A program made the position numbers and the translations under genes. Under the pieces are notes generated by a model. That model worked only from the letters and a program-made list of their open reading frames with translations. It ran no database searches and had not been told where the DNA came from. From Clostridium sp. NkU-1 (GTDB lineage: Bacteria; Bacillota_A; Clostridia; Lachnospirales; Lachnospiraceae), in assembly GCA_001312405.1 (NCBI GenBank), contig BBDR01000017.1, forward strand, positions 1-64,000: a DNA stretch of 64,000 nucleotides, in the 5' to 3' direction. Positions 19,452-30,909 of the stretch are shown here, piece by piece. Each line of letters starts with the position of its first letter. The stretch's first letter is position 1.

Positions 19452-20861
19452 ATGGGAGTGGTTCAGACAATGGTTCGCATAAGTGAAATTGAATTAAAAG
19501 GATTTAAGAATACCCAGTACGGACGAATTATAATGCCTTCTGCCGGCAATAAGGATTTTTTTCTCAAAAACAGCGGACATTCTTGGAATTTATGGCCAGA
19601 ATGGTTCTGGAAAAACGGCAGTGATTGAAGCAATGGAGTTTGTTCAGACCCTTCTTACGGGTCGGCCCCTGTCAAAGGAAGCGGTTCACTATATTTCCAA
19701 AGACGCGGAAACCTGTACAATTACCGTTAAGTTTATTATCCAGGCAGACAGTAAAAAAGCCATGGCAGAATATTCGGTCCAGTTAAAGAGGATTTCCAAA
19801 AGCGAATTTGAGATTATCCATGAAACCCTAAGCTCTGCAGCCTGGAGCGGAGAAAAATTTGAAGGCAAAAAAAATGTGATCGATTTCGGGCTTCATTCAG
19901 AAGGTCCAATATTTACCCCAAAGTACCGGTTGGAAGATTTAATACGGGAGAATGATGAAAATAAAGTTAATTTAAGTGTTGCAAAAAAAATTGCCGGGAA
20001 GGATCTGGTTTCTTTTATTTTCGGGCCGGAAGGCAGAGGGATATTTTTATCCGCTGCTGATGGTGCGTCTCAGGATTATGCTTATATCATTCAATCAATT
20101 TATCAATATGCCGGCATGAACCTTTTTGTAATTTCCAATGCCCATGCGGGAGCGATCAGTATGGATTTCATGATCCCGTTTGCTTTCCGACTGGATCTTG
20201 GTGAGAAGATCGCAAAGGGCGATCTGATCATAAGGCTTGATGAGCCGTCGGTGATCAGTAAGGAGCATTTTGAAATAGCCGGGCAGATCTTCCAGGAGAT
20301 GAATATCGTCCTTGATGCCATGATCCCTGGTCTTTCCATCGGAATTTATGACTTTGGCGAACAGCTTCTTGAACGGGGGGGAACAGGACACAGGTCGAAT
20401 TAATTTCAAAACGCGGCGATATTACAATTCCCCTGAAATATGAGTCAGAAGGGATCATTAAGATCATTTCCGTTCTGAATGCCCTTATGTGTGTTTATAA
20501 CAACTCCTCCATGTGCCTGATTATTGATGAACTGGATGCCGGCGTATACGAATATCTTTTAGGGGAACTCCTTTCTGTTTTTGAAAAGGGAGCCAGGGGA
20601 CAGCTGATTTTCACCTCCCATAATTTGCGGGCATTGGAAATGATTCATAAAAGCAGCATTGTTTTTTCCACCACAAATCCCGCCAACCGGTATATCCGTT
20701 TGCAGAACATAAAGAGCAATCATAATTTGCGGGATATGTATTTGCGGAGCATCGTATTGGGTGGTCAAAAGGAAGCTATTTATGCGGAAACCGACAGCGT
20801 GGAGATTGGCCGTGCATTCAGACGTGCCGGAAAGGCGGTAAGGGATGGCGGCCAAGACTAA
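19452..20861 (+). CDS. AAA/ABC-type ATPase of an ATPase-Toprim pair (frame breaks)
   Basis: About 469 aa. ATG 19452 follows AAAGGAG. The protein begins VRISEIELKGFKN, as in AAA_15/AAA_21 SMC-like ATPases, and has Walker A GIYGQNGSGKT, Walker B CLIIDELDAGV and an H-switch FTSHNL. One base must be removed in the T7 run at 19557-19563; a G7 run at 20375-20381 also has a wrong length. The stop overlaps the next gene by 17 bp. Related ATPases form two-gene phage-defence modules with Toprim nucleases (PARIS, AbiL, OLD/Gabija, RloA-type). Which family this belongs to is not certain. Confidence 0.78.
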
Positions 20862-21535
20862 AAAAAGTAATCCTGTTCATTGTAGAAGGGCCTACTGACG
20901 AGGAAACATTAAGTCCGGTCCTCAAAAAGACATTTCAAAGGGAAGATGTCCGTTTTCATGTGGTTCACGGCGATATGACAAGCAACTGGTCCGTATCAGG
21001 TAACAATGCCGTTAAAACGGTTTATGAGCATATAGAGGTGGAGAGAAAGCGGTATGGAATTGAGAAAAAGGACATTCTTAAGGTGATCCATCTTGTTGAC
21101 ATTGACGGAGCTTTTATTCCGGCGGACAAGGTCATTCCCAGTAAAACCGGGGCAATCCAGTATTTTGATGACCGGATCGAATCAGCAGATCCTGATGGGG
21201 TCATTGACCGTAATACAAGAAAGTCTCAGGTGCTGTACCGGCTTTGTACGGCTGATGCGGTTGGTAAAATCCCGTATTCTATCTATTATTTTTCACGGAA
21301 TCTTGAGCATGTGCTTCATGATGCCAATAGAGATTTGACTGATGATGAAAAGATAAATTATGCTGATGCGTTTGCAGACAGGTATGGTTCTGATCAAAAG
21401 GGGTTTCAGGCATTTATTTCATCGGATGATTTTGCTGTGCCCGGCGATTTTCGTGAGACATGGAGCTTTATCATGCAGGGACTGAATTCATTACACAGAT
21501 ATTGTAATCTCCATCTGCTTTTTCAGGAAGGTTAA
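20845..21535 (+). CDS. Toprim-like (OLD/RloB-type) protein paired with the ATPase (frame break)
   Basis: About 229 aa. After removing one A from the A7 run at 20860-20866 the protein starts MAAKTKKVILFIVEGPTDEE, where VEGPTDE is the Glu motif of Toprim domains. HLVDIDGAF supplies the DxD-like acidic motif. The C-terminal half is not recognised (YYFSRNLEHVLHDANRDL, FQAFISSDDF). The gene overlaps the ATPase gene, so the two are translationally coupled. It is likely a nuclease or effector switched by the ATPase (inference from domain pairing). Confidence 0.72.
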
Positions 21536-21568
21536 CAGGTAGATAAAAACCTAGAACAGGAGGGAATT

Positions 21569-22040
21569 ATGAGTGATTATGAACGTGCAATGGAAGTAAT
21601 GAAGGAATTGTTTTCAAAGGATTGTGTGTATGCACTGGCAACGTCAAACAACAGCAGGCCATCTTTAAGAATGGTTGATGCTTATTATGAAGACGGCTCA
21701 TTTTATGTTGTCACATATGCCGGTTCCACCAAAGTAAAGGATCTGCAAGTAAATAAAAAATGTCTCGCTTTGCAGCAAGGGGTATTGCTTTGAGGGCAGT
21801 GCCTGCCTGATCGGTCATCCTCTGGCACCCTCCAATTCCCAAATCCGTGAAAAACTCATACAGGTATTCGAGCCGTGGTATTTTAAACACAATAACGAAG
21901 GGGATGAAGCCATGTGCTATGTGAAGATTGATCTGGAACATGGCTTTTTTTATAAGGACGGTACGGGATATAAAGTAAATTATGCTGATCGGACGGCAGA
22001 GGTTTTCCCCTTTATTTTTGATATCGTGTTTCCGGATTAA
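21569..22040 (+). CDS. Pyridoxamine 5'-phosphate oxidase-like flavin split-barrel protein (frame break)
   Basis: About 157 aa, start after GGAGGGAATT. The N-terminal half reads VYALATSNNSRPSLRMVDAY and FYVVTYAGSTKVKDL, typical of small FMN/F420-binding split-barrel proteins. A G4 run at about 21779 puts the rest out of frame. The restored second half is CFEGSACLIGHPL ... YVKIDLEHGFFYKDGTGYKV with TAA at 22038-22040. Substrate unknown. Confidence 0.75.
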
Positions 22041-22180
22041 ATAAAAAGGTTGGAAAATTCAAGCCGGGATTATAACAGGCGTTTACCAGAGCTGTATTTT
22101 CACCTAAACATGATAAAGCTGGAATGATGGCTCTTAAGAGGGAATAACATAGATTAAATAGATTGTGCAAGAGCGAGATC

Positions 22181-22999
22181 ATGGGATATTATATAGCCGT
22201 TGAAAAAAATGTAAACATTTATGTGGAGGATCTTAATCCGGACTGCCAAAATACAATTTTATTTCTTCATGGCTGGCCGGGAAGCCATAAGCTTTTTGAA
22301 TACCAGTTTGATGTGCTTCCTGCCATGGGATTCCGCTGCATCGGTATCGATACAAGAGGATTTGGGAATTCCGATAAGCCGTTTTGCGGGTATGATTATG
22401 ACCGGCTGGCTGATGATGTCAGAGCGGTTATCGATGTACTGGACCTAAAGGATATTACCCTGGCAGGGCATTCCACAGGAGGGGCCATTGCCATACGGTA
22501 CATGGCAAGGCACAGCGGCCATGGGGTAGGAAGACTTGCTTTGTTCGCAGCAGCAGCGCCAAGTCTTATTAAACGCCCGAATTTTCCTTATGGAATTGAT
22601 GAGGACGCAGTGATTCAAATCATTAATGGGACCTATGCGGACCGTCCTAACATGTTAAATAATTTCGGCGATATGTTTTTCTTCCAGCATATTACCCAGC
22701 CGTTCTCCCAGTGGTTCTTCCAGCTGGGCTTACAGGCAGCAGGCTGGGCGACCGCAGCGATTGCAAATACCTGGATCGAAGAGGTGTTATTTTCGGATCT
22801 GGAGGCGATCAATGTTCCAACCCTGATCATTCATGGGATCCATGATCAGGTTGTACCTTATACTCTGGGTGAGATCCAGCATCAATGTATAAAAAATTCC
22901 AGGCTGGAATCCTTTGAATTCAGCGGTCATGGCGCCTTTTATGACCAAAAGGATGAATTCAATAAGGTTCTGTCCGAATTTGCCGCCGGAGTTTGTTAG
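22181..22999 (+). CDS. Alpha/beta hydrolase
   Basis: About 272 aa, intact. FLHGWPGSHKLF gives the oxyanion-hole HGWPG, LAGHSTGGAIA carries the nucleophile Ser, HGIHDQVVP the acid Asp and FEFSGHGAFYD the catalytic His. This pattern is that of haloperoxidase/epoxide-hydrolase/esterase-like enzymes. ATG 22181 is preferred over the TTG 18 bp upstream; both have only weak SD sites. Monocistronic, ending at a strong hairpin. The substrate is unknown. Confidence 0.85.
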   Translation: MGYYIAVEKNVNIYVEDLNPDCQNTILFLHGWPGSHKLFEYQFDVLPAMGFRCIGIDTRGFGNSDKPFCGYDYDRLADDVRAVIDVLDLKDITLAGHSTGGAIAIRYMARHSGHGVGRLALFAAAAPSLIKRPNFPYGIDEDAVIQIINGTYADRPNMLNNFGDMFFFQHITQPFSQWFFQLGLQAAGWATAAIANTWIEEVLFSDLEAINVPTLIIHGIHDQVVPYTLGEIQHQCIKNSRLESFEFSGHGAFYDQKDEFNKVLSEFAAGVC

Positions 23000-23004
23000 A
23001 AAGA

Positions 23005-23050
23005 GGGCAGCCGCCAAACCGATGATGATTCATCTGCCTGGCGGCTGCCC
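23005..23050. terminator. Bidirectional terminator
   Basis: A 12-bp perfect stem (GGGCAGCCGCCA/TGGCGGCTGCCC) with a 22-nt loop lies between the convergent hydrolase and chemoreceptor genes. It is followed by T-rich sequence on the plus side and by CTTTC on the minus side. Confidence 0.75.
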
Positions 23051-23098
23051 TTAATCATTCTTTCACACAAATATGACTGCCTGGTGTTCTGCTTTTTC

Positions 23099-24913
23099 TC
23101 AGTATTTGTCATAGGACGTTTCTGTCCTGGCTTCATATTCGTATTTATTTGTATCTTTTATCTCTGGTTTTTGTTCTGTATCCAGTTTGAATTTTTCTAC
23201 TTCCTCCCGCAGTGTATTAGCCTGGGCGCTCATTTCCTCGCTGGAGGCTGAGTTTTCCTCAGCAGTTGCTGCGTTTGCCTGTATAACCGCTGATACCTGT
23301 TCTAATCCTATGCGGATCTGCTCAATGGATGATGCCTGCTCGGAAGCTGATAAGTTGATCTGATTGACGATATCATTGATAAAGCCGGTGGTTTTATCAA
23401 TATCCTCCAGGATCTGCGCGGTTTTCTGAGTGATCTCAGTGCCTTCCTGAACCGCGTGTACGGAATTTTGTATCAGCTCTGCTGTCTGTTTTGCAGCCTC
23501 CCCGGATTTGGCGGCAAGATTGCGACTTCGTCAGCTACTACGGAGAAGCCTTTGCCGGCAGTACCAGCCCGGGCGGCTTCAATGGCAGCATTGAGGGATA
23601 AGATATTAGTCTGGAATGCAATATCCTCAATGACCTTAGTTATATTTGTAATCTGATCAGAAAAGATGCCGATATTGTCCATTGCTTTTGTAAGCTGCTT
23701 CATATGAGTACCGCCGTTTTTAACGTTATGGCTGGTCTGGTCTACATACTCGGTTGCTTTTATAACATTTTTTTGAATTTTCTGCGGCCTGTTCTGTGAT
23801 GCTGGCAATGGCGGAGGAAAGTTCCTCTACGGAAGCGGCCTGTTCCGTGGAACCGGCTGCCAGCTGCTGTGCTCCGGCCGATACCTGTTCTGTTCCGGAA
23901 TTCACCTGCTGAGCGGCAACATCAATCATGAGGAGAGTATGGTTTAAAGAAGAAACCGTTTTTATAATTGCATTTTTAATGGCTGCAAAGTCTCCGACAT
24001 AGTCTAAATCCATGGAAAAACGCATATCTCCCTGTGACAGAAGGTTCAGCTTTTCTGTAATGTCACGGATATAGGAGGTAATGGCTGCGTTTGTATTCCT
24101 GATATTTTCGGCCATGCTTCCAAGCTCATCCCTGCTTACATATGTAACCTGGGCCTGTAAATTACCTTTTGACATTTCTTTGTAAACAAGATCAATTTCC
24201 TTCACAGGATCCAAAATAGATTTTCTGATGATCACGGTAATGAAAAGGGTAAACAGCAGGGAAATCAGCAGGGATACAGAAAGGGAGAACCATGCTGATT
24301 TTATGTAGCCTTGCGCTTCCAGCTTTTGAGAAGTGGCAAACTGCAGCTGGATATTTGAAATGTTTGACAGGATTTCTCCGGCCTGATCAATGGCAGGTGA
24401 ATAATTGTTTTTATAGGATTCATAGGCCTTAGTGCTGTTTCCTTTGGAGGAAGCAATAATCAGCCTGAAATCTCTTCTCTTGCAGATCGGGTCTTTGATA
24501 ACAAATCCCTCAGCTGCGCGATATCGTTATCTCTTGCGTTGGAAGACTGGTTGCTGACAAAGGCTTCCAATGCGTTGGAAACGCTTTCTTCCTCTTCCTG
24601 GGCCTTAGCAGGCTATTCTGTACGGACTGCATATCATTGTCAAGAATTGCCTGTAAAAGATATTTTTGCGCCGAGGCCAGACTGGATCTCATGGTCCATG
24701 TACTGTTTGTGTTAGGTACGGTATAGCGGTAATAGCGTTCCACCTGGAATCCAAGGTTTTTCGTGTTCAATGCAGACAGGGCGGTGGATGCTATGATTAT
24801 CATAAGTATTACGCCAAAACCTAGAATCAGCTTTTTGCCAATAGATAAGTTTTTTTATCAGAGAACCCCTTTCTTTGCCGGAATCTTTGGCATTTGTATT
24901 CTGTTTTTTTCAT
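23099..24913 (-). CDS. Methyl-accepting chemotaxis protein (multiple frame breaks)
   Basis: About 604 aa. After a short cytoplasmic start ([16 protein letters not shown]) come TM1 ([16 protein letters not shown]), a four-helix-type ligand domain, TM2 near 24290, a HAMP region ([20 protein letters not shown]) and the signalling domain with hairpin tip [20 protein letters not shown]. The C-terminus ends TETSYDKY. At least six indels break it, several in A7/T7 runs (for example 23768-23774 and near 24846), one at 23523 where a C is missing. The ligand is unknown. No other chemotaxis gene is adjacent. Confidence 0.85.
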
Positions 24914-25099
24914 CTTATCGTTCCTTTCCCGATTTTTAAGCCTGAATGTGTGGGGCTGAAAAATGCTTTTCGTGCTATGTAATATATCGGAAATAATCAA
25001 CTAATTATAAGAATCTGCCCGTTATTTTTTTGACTTTACAGACGGCTTTTCATATTAGCGATTTAAGAGGGATGGTTCCGAAAAGGAACAGGAAAAAAG

Positions 25100-25131
25100 A
25101 AAGCCTCCGGCTTCATTCCTGCCGGAGCTTT
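25100..25131 (-). terminator. Rho-independent terminator of the sugar importer operon
   Basis: Stem AAAGCtCCGGC/GCCGGAGgCTTT with one bulge, followed on the minus strand by CTTTTTT, directly after the binding-protein stop at 25139. Confidence 0.85.
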
Positions 25132-25138
25132 GGGGTCA

Positions 25139-26524
25139 TTACTTTGTAGATGAATTATAATTTGCGATGGCAGCATTCACTTTTTCAGCCAGGAAATTTA
25201 CCGCCTGTTCCGGAGTATAGGTGCCGTCATAGGTCTTTTCCATTGCTTCGTTAAAGAGCTTTCTGGACTCGGTAGCGACTCCTGATAATACGCCTGCAGT
25301 GTATCCGTTAACAGGAGTATCCTTTAACTGGTTGATGGCTGTGGTAAAGTTGGGGTTCTGGGCAATAAAGTCCTTCATGGCAGGAGTTTCATAAGCTTCG
25401 GGTTAACTGCGAAGTATCCGGTGGACATGCTCCATGTGGCCTGGGATTCCGGTGCGGTGGTGAACTCAATGAACTTCCAGGCAGCGTTCTTTTTTTGCCT
25501 CATCCTTATTGTCCATCATCCACAGGGAGGCGCCTCCGATGATCACGCCGCCGTCGGCAGCAGCTGCATCGATCTTTGGAAGATATCCGGTACCGATCTC
25601 AAAATCACTGCTGGCCGTAGCATTTTTAAGAATTGCCGTGGATTCAATGATCATGGCAGTCTGGCCGGAGAAGAATGCGGTCTGGGTATCAGCGGTGGTG
25701 CTGCCGTAGTTTGCCGCATATCCGGAATCCATGAGCTTTTTCCAGGTGTCAAAAATCTTAAGTCCAGCTCCGTTATTTAAGAAATCGACTTCAGTAGCCG
25801 GTGCTTTACGACCGTTTTCATTGTTTGCATAAAACTTTCCCTGTCCAGCAATCTGCTGTTCAAAGAACCAGCCGTAAATGGCCTGGGCATAGCCTACCGG
25901 AGCTGCTTTGCTTTCTACGATTTTCCTGGAGAATTCTAAAACCTCGTCAAATGTCTTGGGCGGGGTGTCAGGGTCTAAGCCAGCAGCTTTAAAAACGTCC
26001 TTGTTGTAGTAAAGCATTGGAGTGGAAACGTTAAACGGCATGGACATCTGTTTTCCGTCTACGGTATAGTAGCTGGTGATGATGTCCATAACGGTGGAAG
26101 GATCAAAGTTTGTGGTGGAAAACATATCCTGTACCGGAATGGCATAACCGCTGTCAGTCATGAATTTTGTGCCGATGTCGTACATCTGGCAAACATCCGG
26201 CATGTTACCGCTCTGCATGGCCGCTTTCAGCTTGGTGATCAGGTCGTCATAGGTTCCCTGGTATTCACTTTTTACCTCGATTTCATTCTGGGATTCGTTA
26301 AAGGCCTTCACCAGAGCTTCGGTTGCCTCCCCGTTTACGCCTCCCATGCATGCCATAAGGTGATGACTGTTTTCCCCCTTCAGCCGCGGCTTTGGTGTCA
26401 GCGGCTTCTGTGGAGCCTGCCGCCGTGGTTCCTCCGGAAGTGGAAGCACTTCCTCCGCATGCGGCAAGAGTCATGGACATGACTGCAGCATCATTGCCGC
26501 CAGCCATCTTTTTCTTCTTTTCAT
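25139..26524 (-). CDS. Carbohydrate ABC solute-binding lipoprotein, UgpB/MalE family (multiple frame breaks)
   Basis: About 460 aa. The start at 26524 follows GGAGGATATCT. Signal peptide and lipobox (TLAACGGS) are restored by adding one G near 26489. The mature part reads TLWHAMGGVNGEATEALVKA, EYQGTYDDLITKLKAAMQSG and GASLWMMDNKDEAKK, characteristic of family-1 binding proteins for glycerol-3-phosphate or oligosaccharides. Further breaks occur near 26350-26380, in the T7 run at 25490-25496 and near 25395. Third gene of a permease-permease-binding protein operon. Sugar not known. Confidence 0.83.
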
Positions 26525-26588
26525 AGATATCCTCCTTAAATTATATGGTTTTATTTCTATACAGCCCTTTTTAGGCTGTATAAAATAC

Positions 26589-27405
26589 TTATCCTTTTAC
26601 AGAGCCTGAAGTGAGGCCGGAAATTAATTGTTTCTGCCCTAATATGAAGGCCAGGATGGAGGGGATCAGGATGATCATGGAACCGGCCATGACCGGGCGG
26701 AAGTCCGTGGATTCCGCACCCTGAAGCATACCAAGGCCGATCTGAACGGTTCTCATGTTCACAGAATCCGTTACAAGCAGAGGCCATAAATAGTGATTCC
26801 AGCTTTGAAGGAAGATGTAGATACCCAGTGCGCCCATAGAGGGTTTTACAAGAGGAAGGGCAATGGAGCAGAAGAAACGGAAGTTGCTGCATCCGTCAAT
26901 ATCCGCTGCCTCTTTTATCTCCATGGGAAGCTGAAGGAACGCCTGTCTCATGTTAAATACCGCAAAAGCGGAAGCAACGTTAGGAAGGATCAGGGCCGTA
27001 TAGGTGTTTTTAAGTCCCAGGTCGCATATGATTAGGTAGTTTGCAATGATGATAGCCTGGCTGGGAATCATCATGGTTGCAAGCATCAGTAAGAACAGGG
27101 CGTTCCGGCCTCGGAATTTCATCATGGAAAATGCATAGGCCGCCAATGCTCCGGTGCCGATCTGCCCAAAGGTAACTGTACCGGACACGATCAGGGAGTT
27201 TTTGATAAAGGTAAAAAAACGGAGCCAGCTGCAGGGCTTTTATGTAATTATCCGGGATCAGCTGCCTTGGCCAGAAGCCGCCGGAAAATACTTCCTTCAT
27301 AGTCATCATGCTGACGTTAAAGCAATAGACAACAGGTGAGATGATGATGACAGCAAAAAGGATATTTAAAGCATAAAGCAAATATTTTGCCAGTTTGTTT
27401 TTCAT
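26589..27405 (-). CDS. Carbohydrate ABC permease, MalG/UgpE type (one frame break)
   Basis: About 272 aa, six TM helices. ATG 27405 overlaps the stop of the upstream permease (TGATG). The frame breaks in the T7 run near 27217; removing one base gives LAPFFTFIKNSLIVSGTVTF. The EAA loop KEAADIDGCSNFRFFCSIAL binds the shared ATPase. No ATPase gene lies in this operon, so it probably uses a common MsmX-like ATPase encoded elsewhere. Confidence 0.85.
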
Positions 27406-28266
27406 CAATAGGTCACCTTCTTTTCCAGTTTAAATTGAAGCAGGGTCAGAACCATGAGGATTATAAACAATACGATGGATTCTGCGCAGGCCATGCCGAA
27501 CCGGCTGTTTATAAAGGCCTCCTGATAGATCTGGTACACAATGACGTTGGTGCTTCCCGAAGGTCCGCCCTGGGTCATCATCTTAACCTGAGCATAAGCC
27601 TGAAGAGCGTTGATGACATTGATGATCAAAAGGAAAACAGTAGGTGATATGCACGGGATGGTGATGTGCCTGTGCTTGGCATAAAATCCGGCCCCTTCAA
27701 TCGCTGCACATTCATACAGGTCTGTTGGAACGCTCTGCAAAGCGGCAGTAAGGAATATAAAGTTTAATCCGATGTTCATCCATACGGTCACAAGGGTGAC
27801 GGCACCCAGCGCGTACTTAGGATCCGTCAGCCAGCCAATGTGGGTTCCTAAAACCTTATTGATAATTCCCAGGCTGCTGTGGAAAATGAACATAAATACA
27901 ACAGAAGCTGCCGCTGCGGAAATGGCCATGGGCAGGGCATAAATGGTACGGAATAAGTTTTTCCCTTTAATGTTTTCATTGCTTATGATTGCCAGGACAA
28001 AGCCTATGACAATGGAGCAGAACACGGTCATGACTGCGTATTGAAAGGATACCAGAAGGCTGTTTTGAAAGGCCTGGGAGGTAAAAATGGAAATATAGTT
28101 CCCAAGGCCCACAAGGGAGGAAACTGCCCCAAGGGGAGTTGTCATGGCAAAACTGAGCCAAATGGTCTTGAGGAACGGCCAAAACAGGAAAGCCGTAAAG
28201 AAAAACATGGCGGGCAATAAATACAGATAAGGTTCGATCAACCCGGAAAAAACGCTTCTTTTTCAT
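27405..28266 (-). CDS. Carbohydrate ABC permease, MalF/UgpA type (one frame break)
   Basis: About 286 aa with six TM helices and the loop YECAAIEGAGFYAKHRHITI. The likely start is ATG 28266, following AAAAGGAGGATAAG. With one base less in the A6 run near 28254 it reads MKKKRFSGLIEPYLYLLPAM. First gene of the operon. Confidence 0.85.
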
Positions 28267-28712
28267 GAAAAACTTATCCTCCTTTTCCTAAAAAGAAAAA
28301 GAGAATCAGCTTTACATCCCGTATTAGAGATAATGACGGAAATGTAACCTCTGCTTTCTCTTTTTCTCTGGCAAATGTTTCATTGACGTTAGTTTACCAT
28401 ATCGGTTGTCATAATGCAATATATATCTGCTTAAAATCACTATAAAATTAGTAATATTTTGATATATTATTAACGATCAGAAAGAAAAAAGAATTAAATT
28501 ATATAAAAATAAAGATAAAACAAGAATAAAAATATACTTAATACACAATAGAGGGTCTTGGCTGCCTGACAGCTTCAGGAGCGGGAAGGAATAAATAGCC
28601 GCAAAACCTTACAAAACCAGAATGGCTATTCACAAACGCCTGGGGATGGGGTATAATAAGCCTATTGCATCGCAATCTGAAATTGAAATGAAAGAAAGAT
28701 GGGGGATTGTAT
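28267..28712. promoter_or_regulatory. Divergent AT-rich upstream region
   Basis: No gene seen over 446 bp. It separates the sugar importer operon (minus) from the cell-wall-binding protein gene (plus). A 12-bp inverted repeat AGAAAAAGAGAA (28294-28305) / TTCTCTTTTTCT (28356-28367) flanks a 50-nt segment just upstream of the importer and may be an operator or leader structure. Otherwise AT-rich sequence with no clear promoter. Confidence 0.45.
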
Positions 28713-29665
28713 ATGAAGTGTAAGAAAATCTTGTCACTGGTGCTTGCTGTGACTATGGCAACAGGGCTTAACTGCATGACTTCCATGGCAGCATCCAGAA
28801 AGAAAATCACAACGGTGAACTTAACCGTGACTGCAAATATTGTACCGGGAGGCACGATATCTGACCAGCAGGCTGAGATAACGTCCAAGAACAACAAGAT
28901 CGATGTGGGAGAGTATGAATTTACCAACAGCGGCTTTCAGTGGGATGAGAATGATATACCAAGAATGGAAGTGAAGCTGTATGCCCAGGAAGGATATTAT
29001 TTTTCCGTAACAGAATCCGGTTTTACCATTGACAAAGGAACCTTCGTAAAGCAGGCAAGGGAAGATTTCAGCCAGACGCTGACGCTGACCATAGATCTTC
29101 CCAGGGTCGGCGAGTTTACCCAGGCCATAGAAAGCGCGTCATGGGGCTCTAAGACCCTGGCTGTCTGGAGTCCTGCAGCCGGAGCGGGAAGTTATGAAGT
29201 GAAGGTGTACCGTGACGGAAAGCACACGGGAGGGGTAAAGACCGCCGTGGGAACGAGTCTGGATCTGGCTGAGTCCATGGGAAAGGCTGGAAACTATACC
29301 TTTAAGGTGCGGCCTGTCAATAAACAAAATGCCGAGAATAAAGGTGACTGGGTGGAGTCTTCCGCCAATTACGTTGATGAGGCGGCCGCAGGACAAAACC
29401 GTACATTTGCCCAAAACGGAGGCGGCTGGAAACAGGATGGAACCGGCTGGTGGTATGCAAACAGCGATGGAAGCTATCCTGTTAACATCTGGCAGAATAT
29501 CAATGGACAGTGGTATTTCTTCAATGAGAAGGGCTATATGGTTACAGGCTGGATTGCCTGGAATGGGAAACAGTATTTCTGCGACCTTGCAGGCGGACAG
29601 ATGCTGGTGAACACCATAACCCTGATGGGGCTAAGGTTGGAGCCGACGGAGCGAAACTTCCTTAG
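28713..29665 (+). CDS. Secreted protein with cell-wall-binding repeats (frame break at end)
   Basis: About 317 aa. Signal peptide (KILSLVLAVTMATGL), then a domain of unknown function containing a fibronectin-like stretch (SWGSKTLAVWSPAAGAGSYE), and C-terminal aromatic repeats of the choline/cell-wall-binding type (GTGWWYANSDGSY, INGQWYFFNEKGYMVTGW, WNGKQYFCD). The last residues are out of frame near 29622; adding one C gives TPDGAKVGADGAKLP and TAG at 29663-29665. Probably attached non-covalently to the wall. A terminator follows immediately. Confidence 0.8.
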
Positions 29666-29677
29666 GATTAATAAATT

Positions 29678-29707
29678 GGCGGACTGCTTTTTGCGGTCCG
29701 CCTTTTT
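29678..29707 (+). terminator. Rho-independent terminator
   Basis: Stem GGCGGAC/GTCCGCC followed by TTTTT, 13 bp after the restored stop of the cell-wall-binding protein gene. Confidence 0.9.
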
Positions 29708-29790
29708 GATCGCCTGGAGCCCGGCCCTTTTAAAAATACTTGTAGGATTAAAGATTCTATCATATAATAACAAGGCGGAGGCAGACAGAA

Positions 29791-30882
29791 ATGGCAGAAA
29801 AAAAGATAAGAAAATTTTATAAGCGGGTATTGGCGGCAGCGGCAGTCTCCTGGCTCTTTGTATGGCAGGATGCAGCCCGGCTGAAAGCTCTTCCCCATTG
29901 CCCCAGGGACAATGGGGAAATGAGGCGGGTACGGATCTAAAGGTGCATTTTATTGATGTGGGCCAGGGAGACAGCACCTTAGTAGAAAAAGACGGGCATT
30001 ACATGCTGATAGACGCAGGAGAGCGGGACCAGGGCGAGACAGTTGCTTCCTATCTGGAGAAACAGGGAGTGAAGAAGCTGGATTACGTGATCGGAACCCA
30101 TCCCCATTCTGACCATATCGGCGGGCTGGAAACAGTTATCCGGAAGTTCGATGTTCAAAAGGTATTTTTGCCGGAAAAGGAACATACCACAAAGGTTTAT
30201 GAACGCCTGCTTGATGCGATAGCGGATAAAAATTTAAAAATTACCGTTCCTAAACCAGGGGACACCTACACCTTAGGAGATGCAGCGTTCCAGATCATTG
30301 CTCCCAACAGAGATTATGGGGATGATCTGAATAACTGGTCCATAGGTCTGCGGCTGGTTTATGGAAATAACAGCTTTGTTTTATGCGGAGATGCAGAAAA
30401 AGATGCAGAAAAGGATATGGTGGCAAACGGCTTTCCTTTAAAGGCCGATGTGCTGAAGCTTTCCCATCATGGAAGCTCCACCTCATCATCCGAAGGCTTT
30501 ATGGATCAGGTTGATCCTGAATATGGAGTGATTTCCTGCGGAAAGAATAATGATTATGGACATCCTCACAAGGAAGTCCTGAATATGTTAAAAAAAACGG
30601 AACATTAAGGCTTTGCGGACGGACCAGCTTGGAACCATAGTGGCAGTGAGTGACGGATCAAAGGTCACCTTCCCGGAGATCAAAGAAGGAACTGGCGGAG
30701 ACAGGACACAAAATACGGCAGCAGACCAGGAATATGTAATCAATACCAACACCAAAAAATTTCACCTGCCGGACTGCAAGTCGGCAGCTTCCATGAAGGA
30801 AGAGAACCGGAAGACCTATAAGGGCTCCAGGGAGGAACTGATACAGATGGGATATGAGCCGTGCCAAAGCTGCAACCCTTAG
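29791..30882 (+). CDS. MBL-fold lipoprotein, ComEC C-terminal-like hydrolase (frame breaks)
   Basis: About 363 aa. Start ATG 29791 after GGCGGAGG. Adding one C near 29850 exposes a lipobox (LCMAGCSP). The metallo-beta-lactamase domain has HFIDVGQGDSTLVE, the metal motif GTHPHSDHIGG and LSHHGSSTSSSEGF. An A7 run at 30592-30598 breaks the frame; restored, it continues into a C-terminal domain (INTNTKKFHLPDCKSA ... YEPCQSCNP) with two Cys-containing motifs. Such proteins are extracellular hydrolases related to the nuclease-like part of ComEC. Followed at short spacing by a DUF3006 gene. Confidence 0.82.
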
Positions 30883-30909
30883 CCTGGCACAGAAGGAAGG
30901 GGAAAGGTT

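Noticed and set aside
28538..28927. Open frame on the minus strand over the start of the cell-wall-binding protein gene
   Set aside because: It lies opposite a gene with signal peptide, SD and recognised repeats, has no SD of its own, and matches no known family; a shadow frame.
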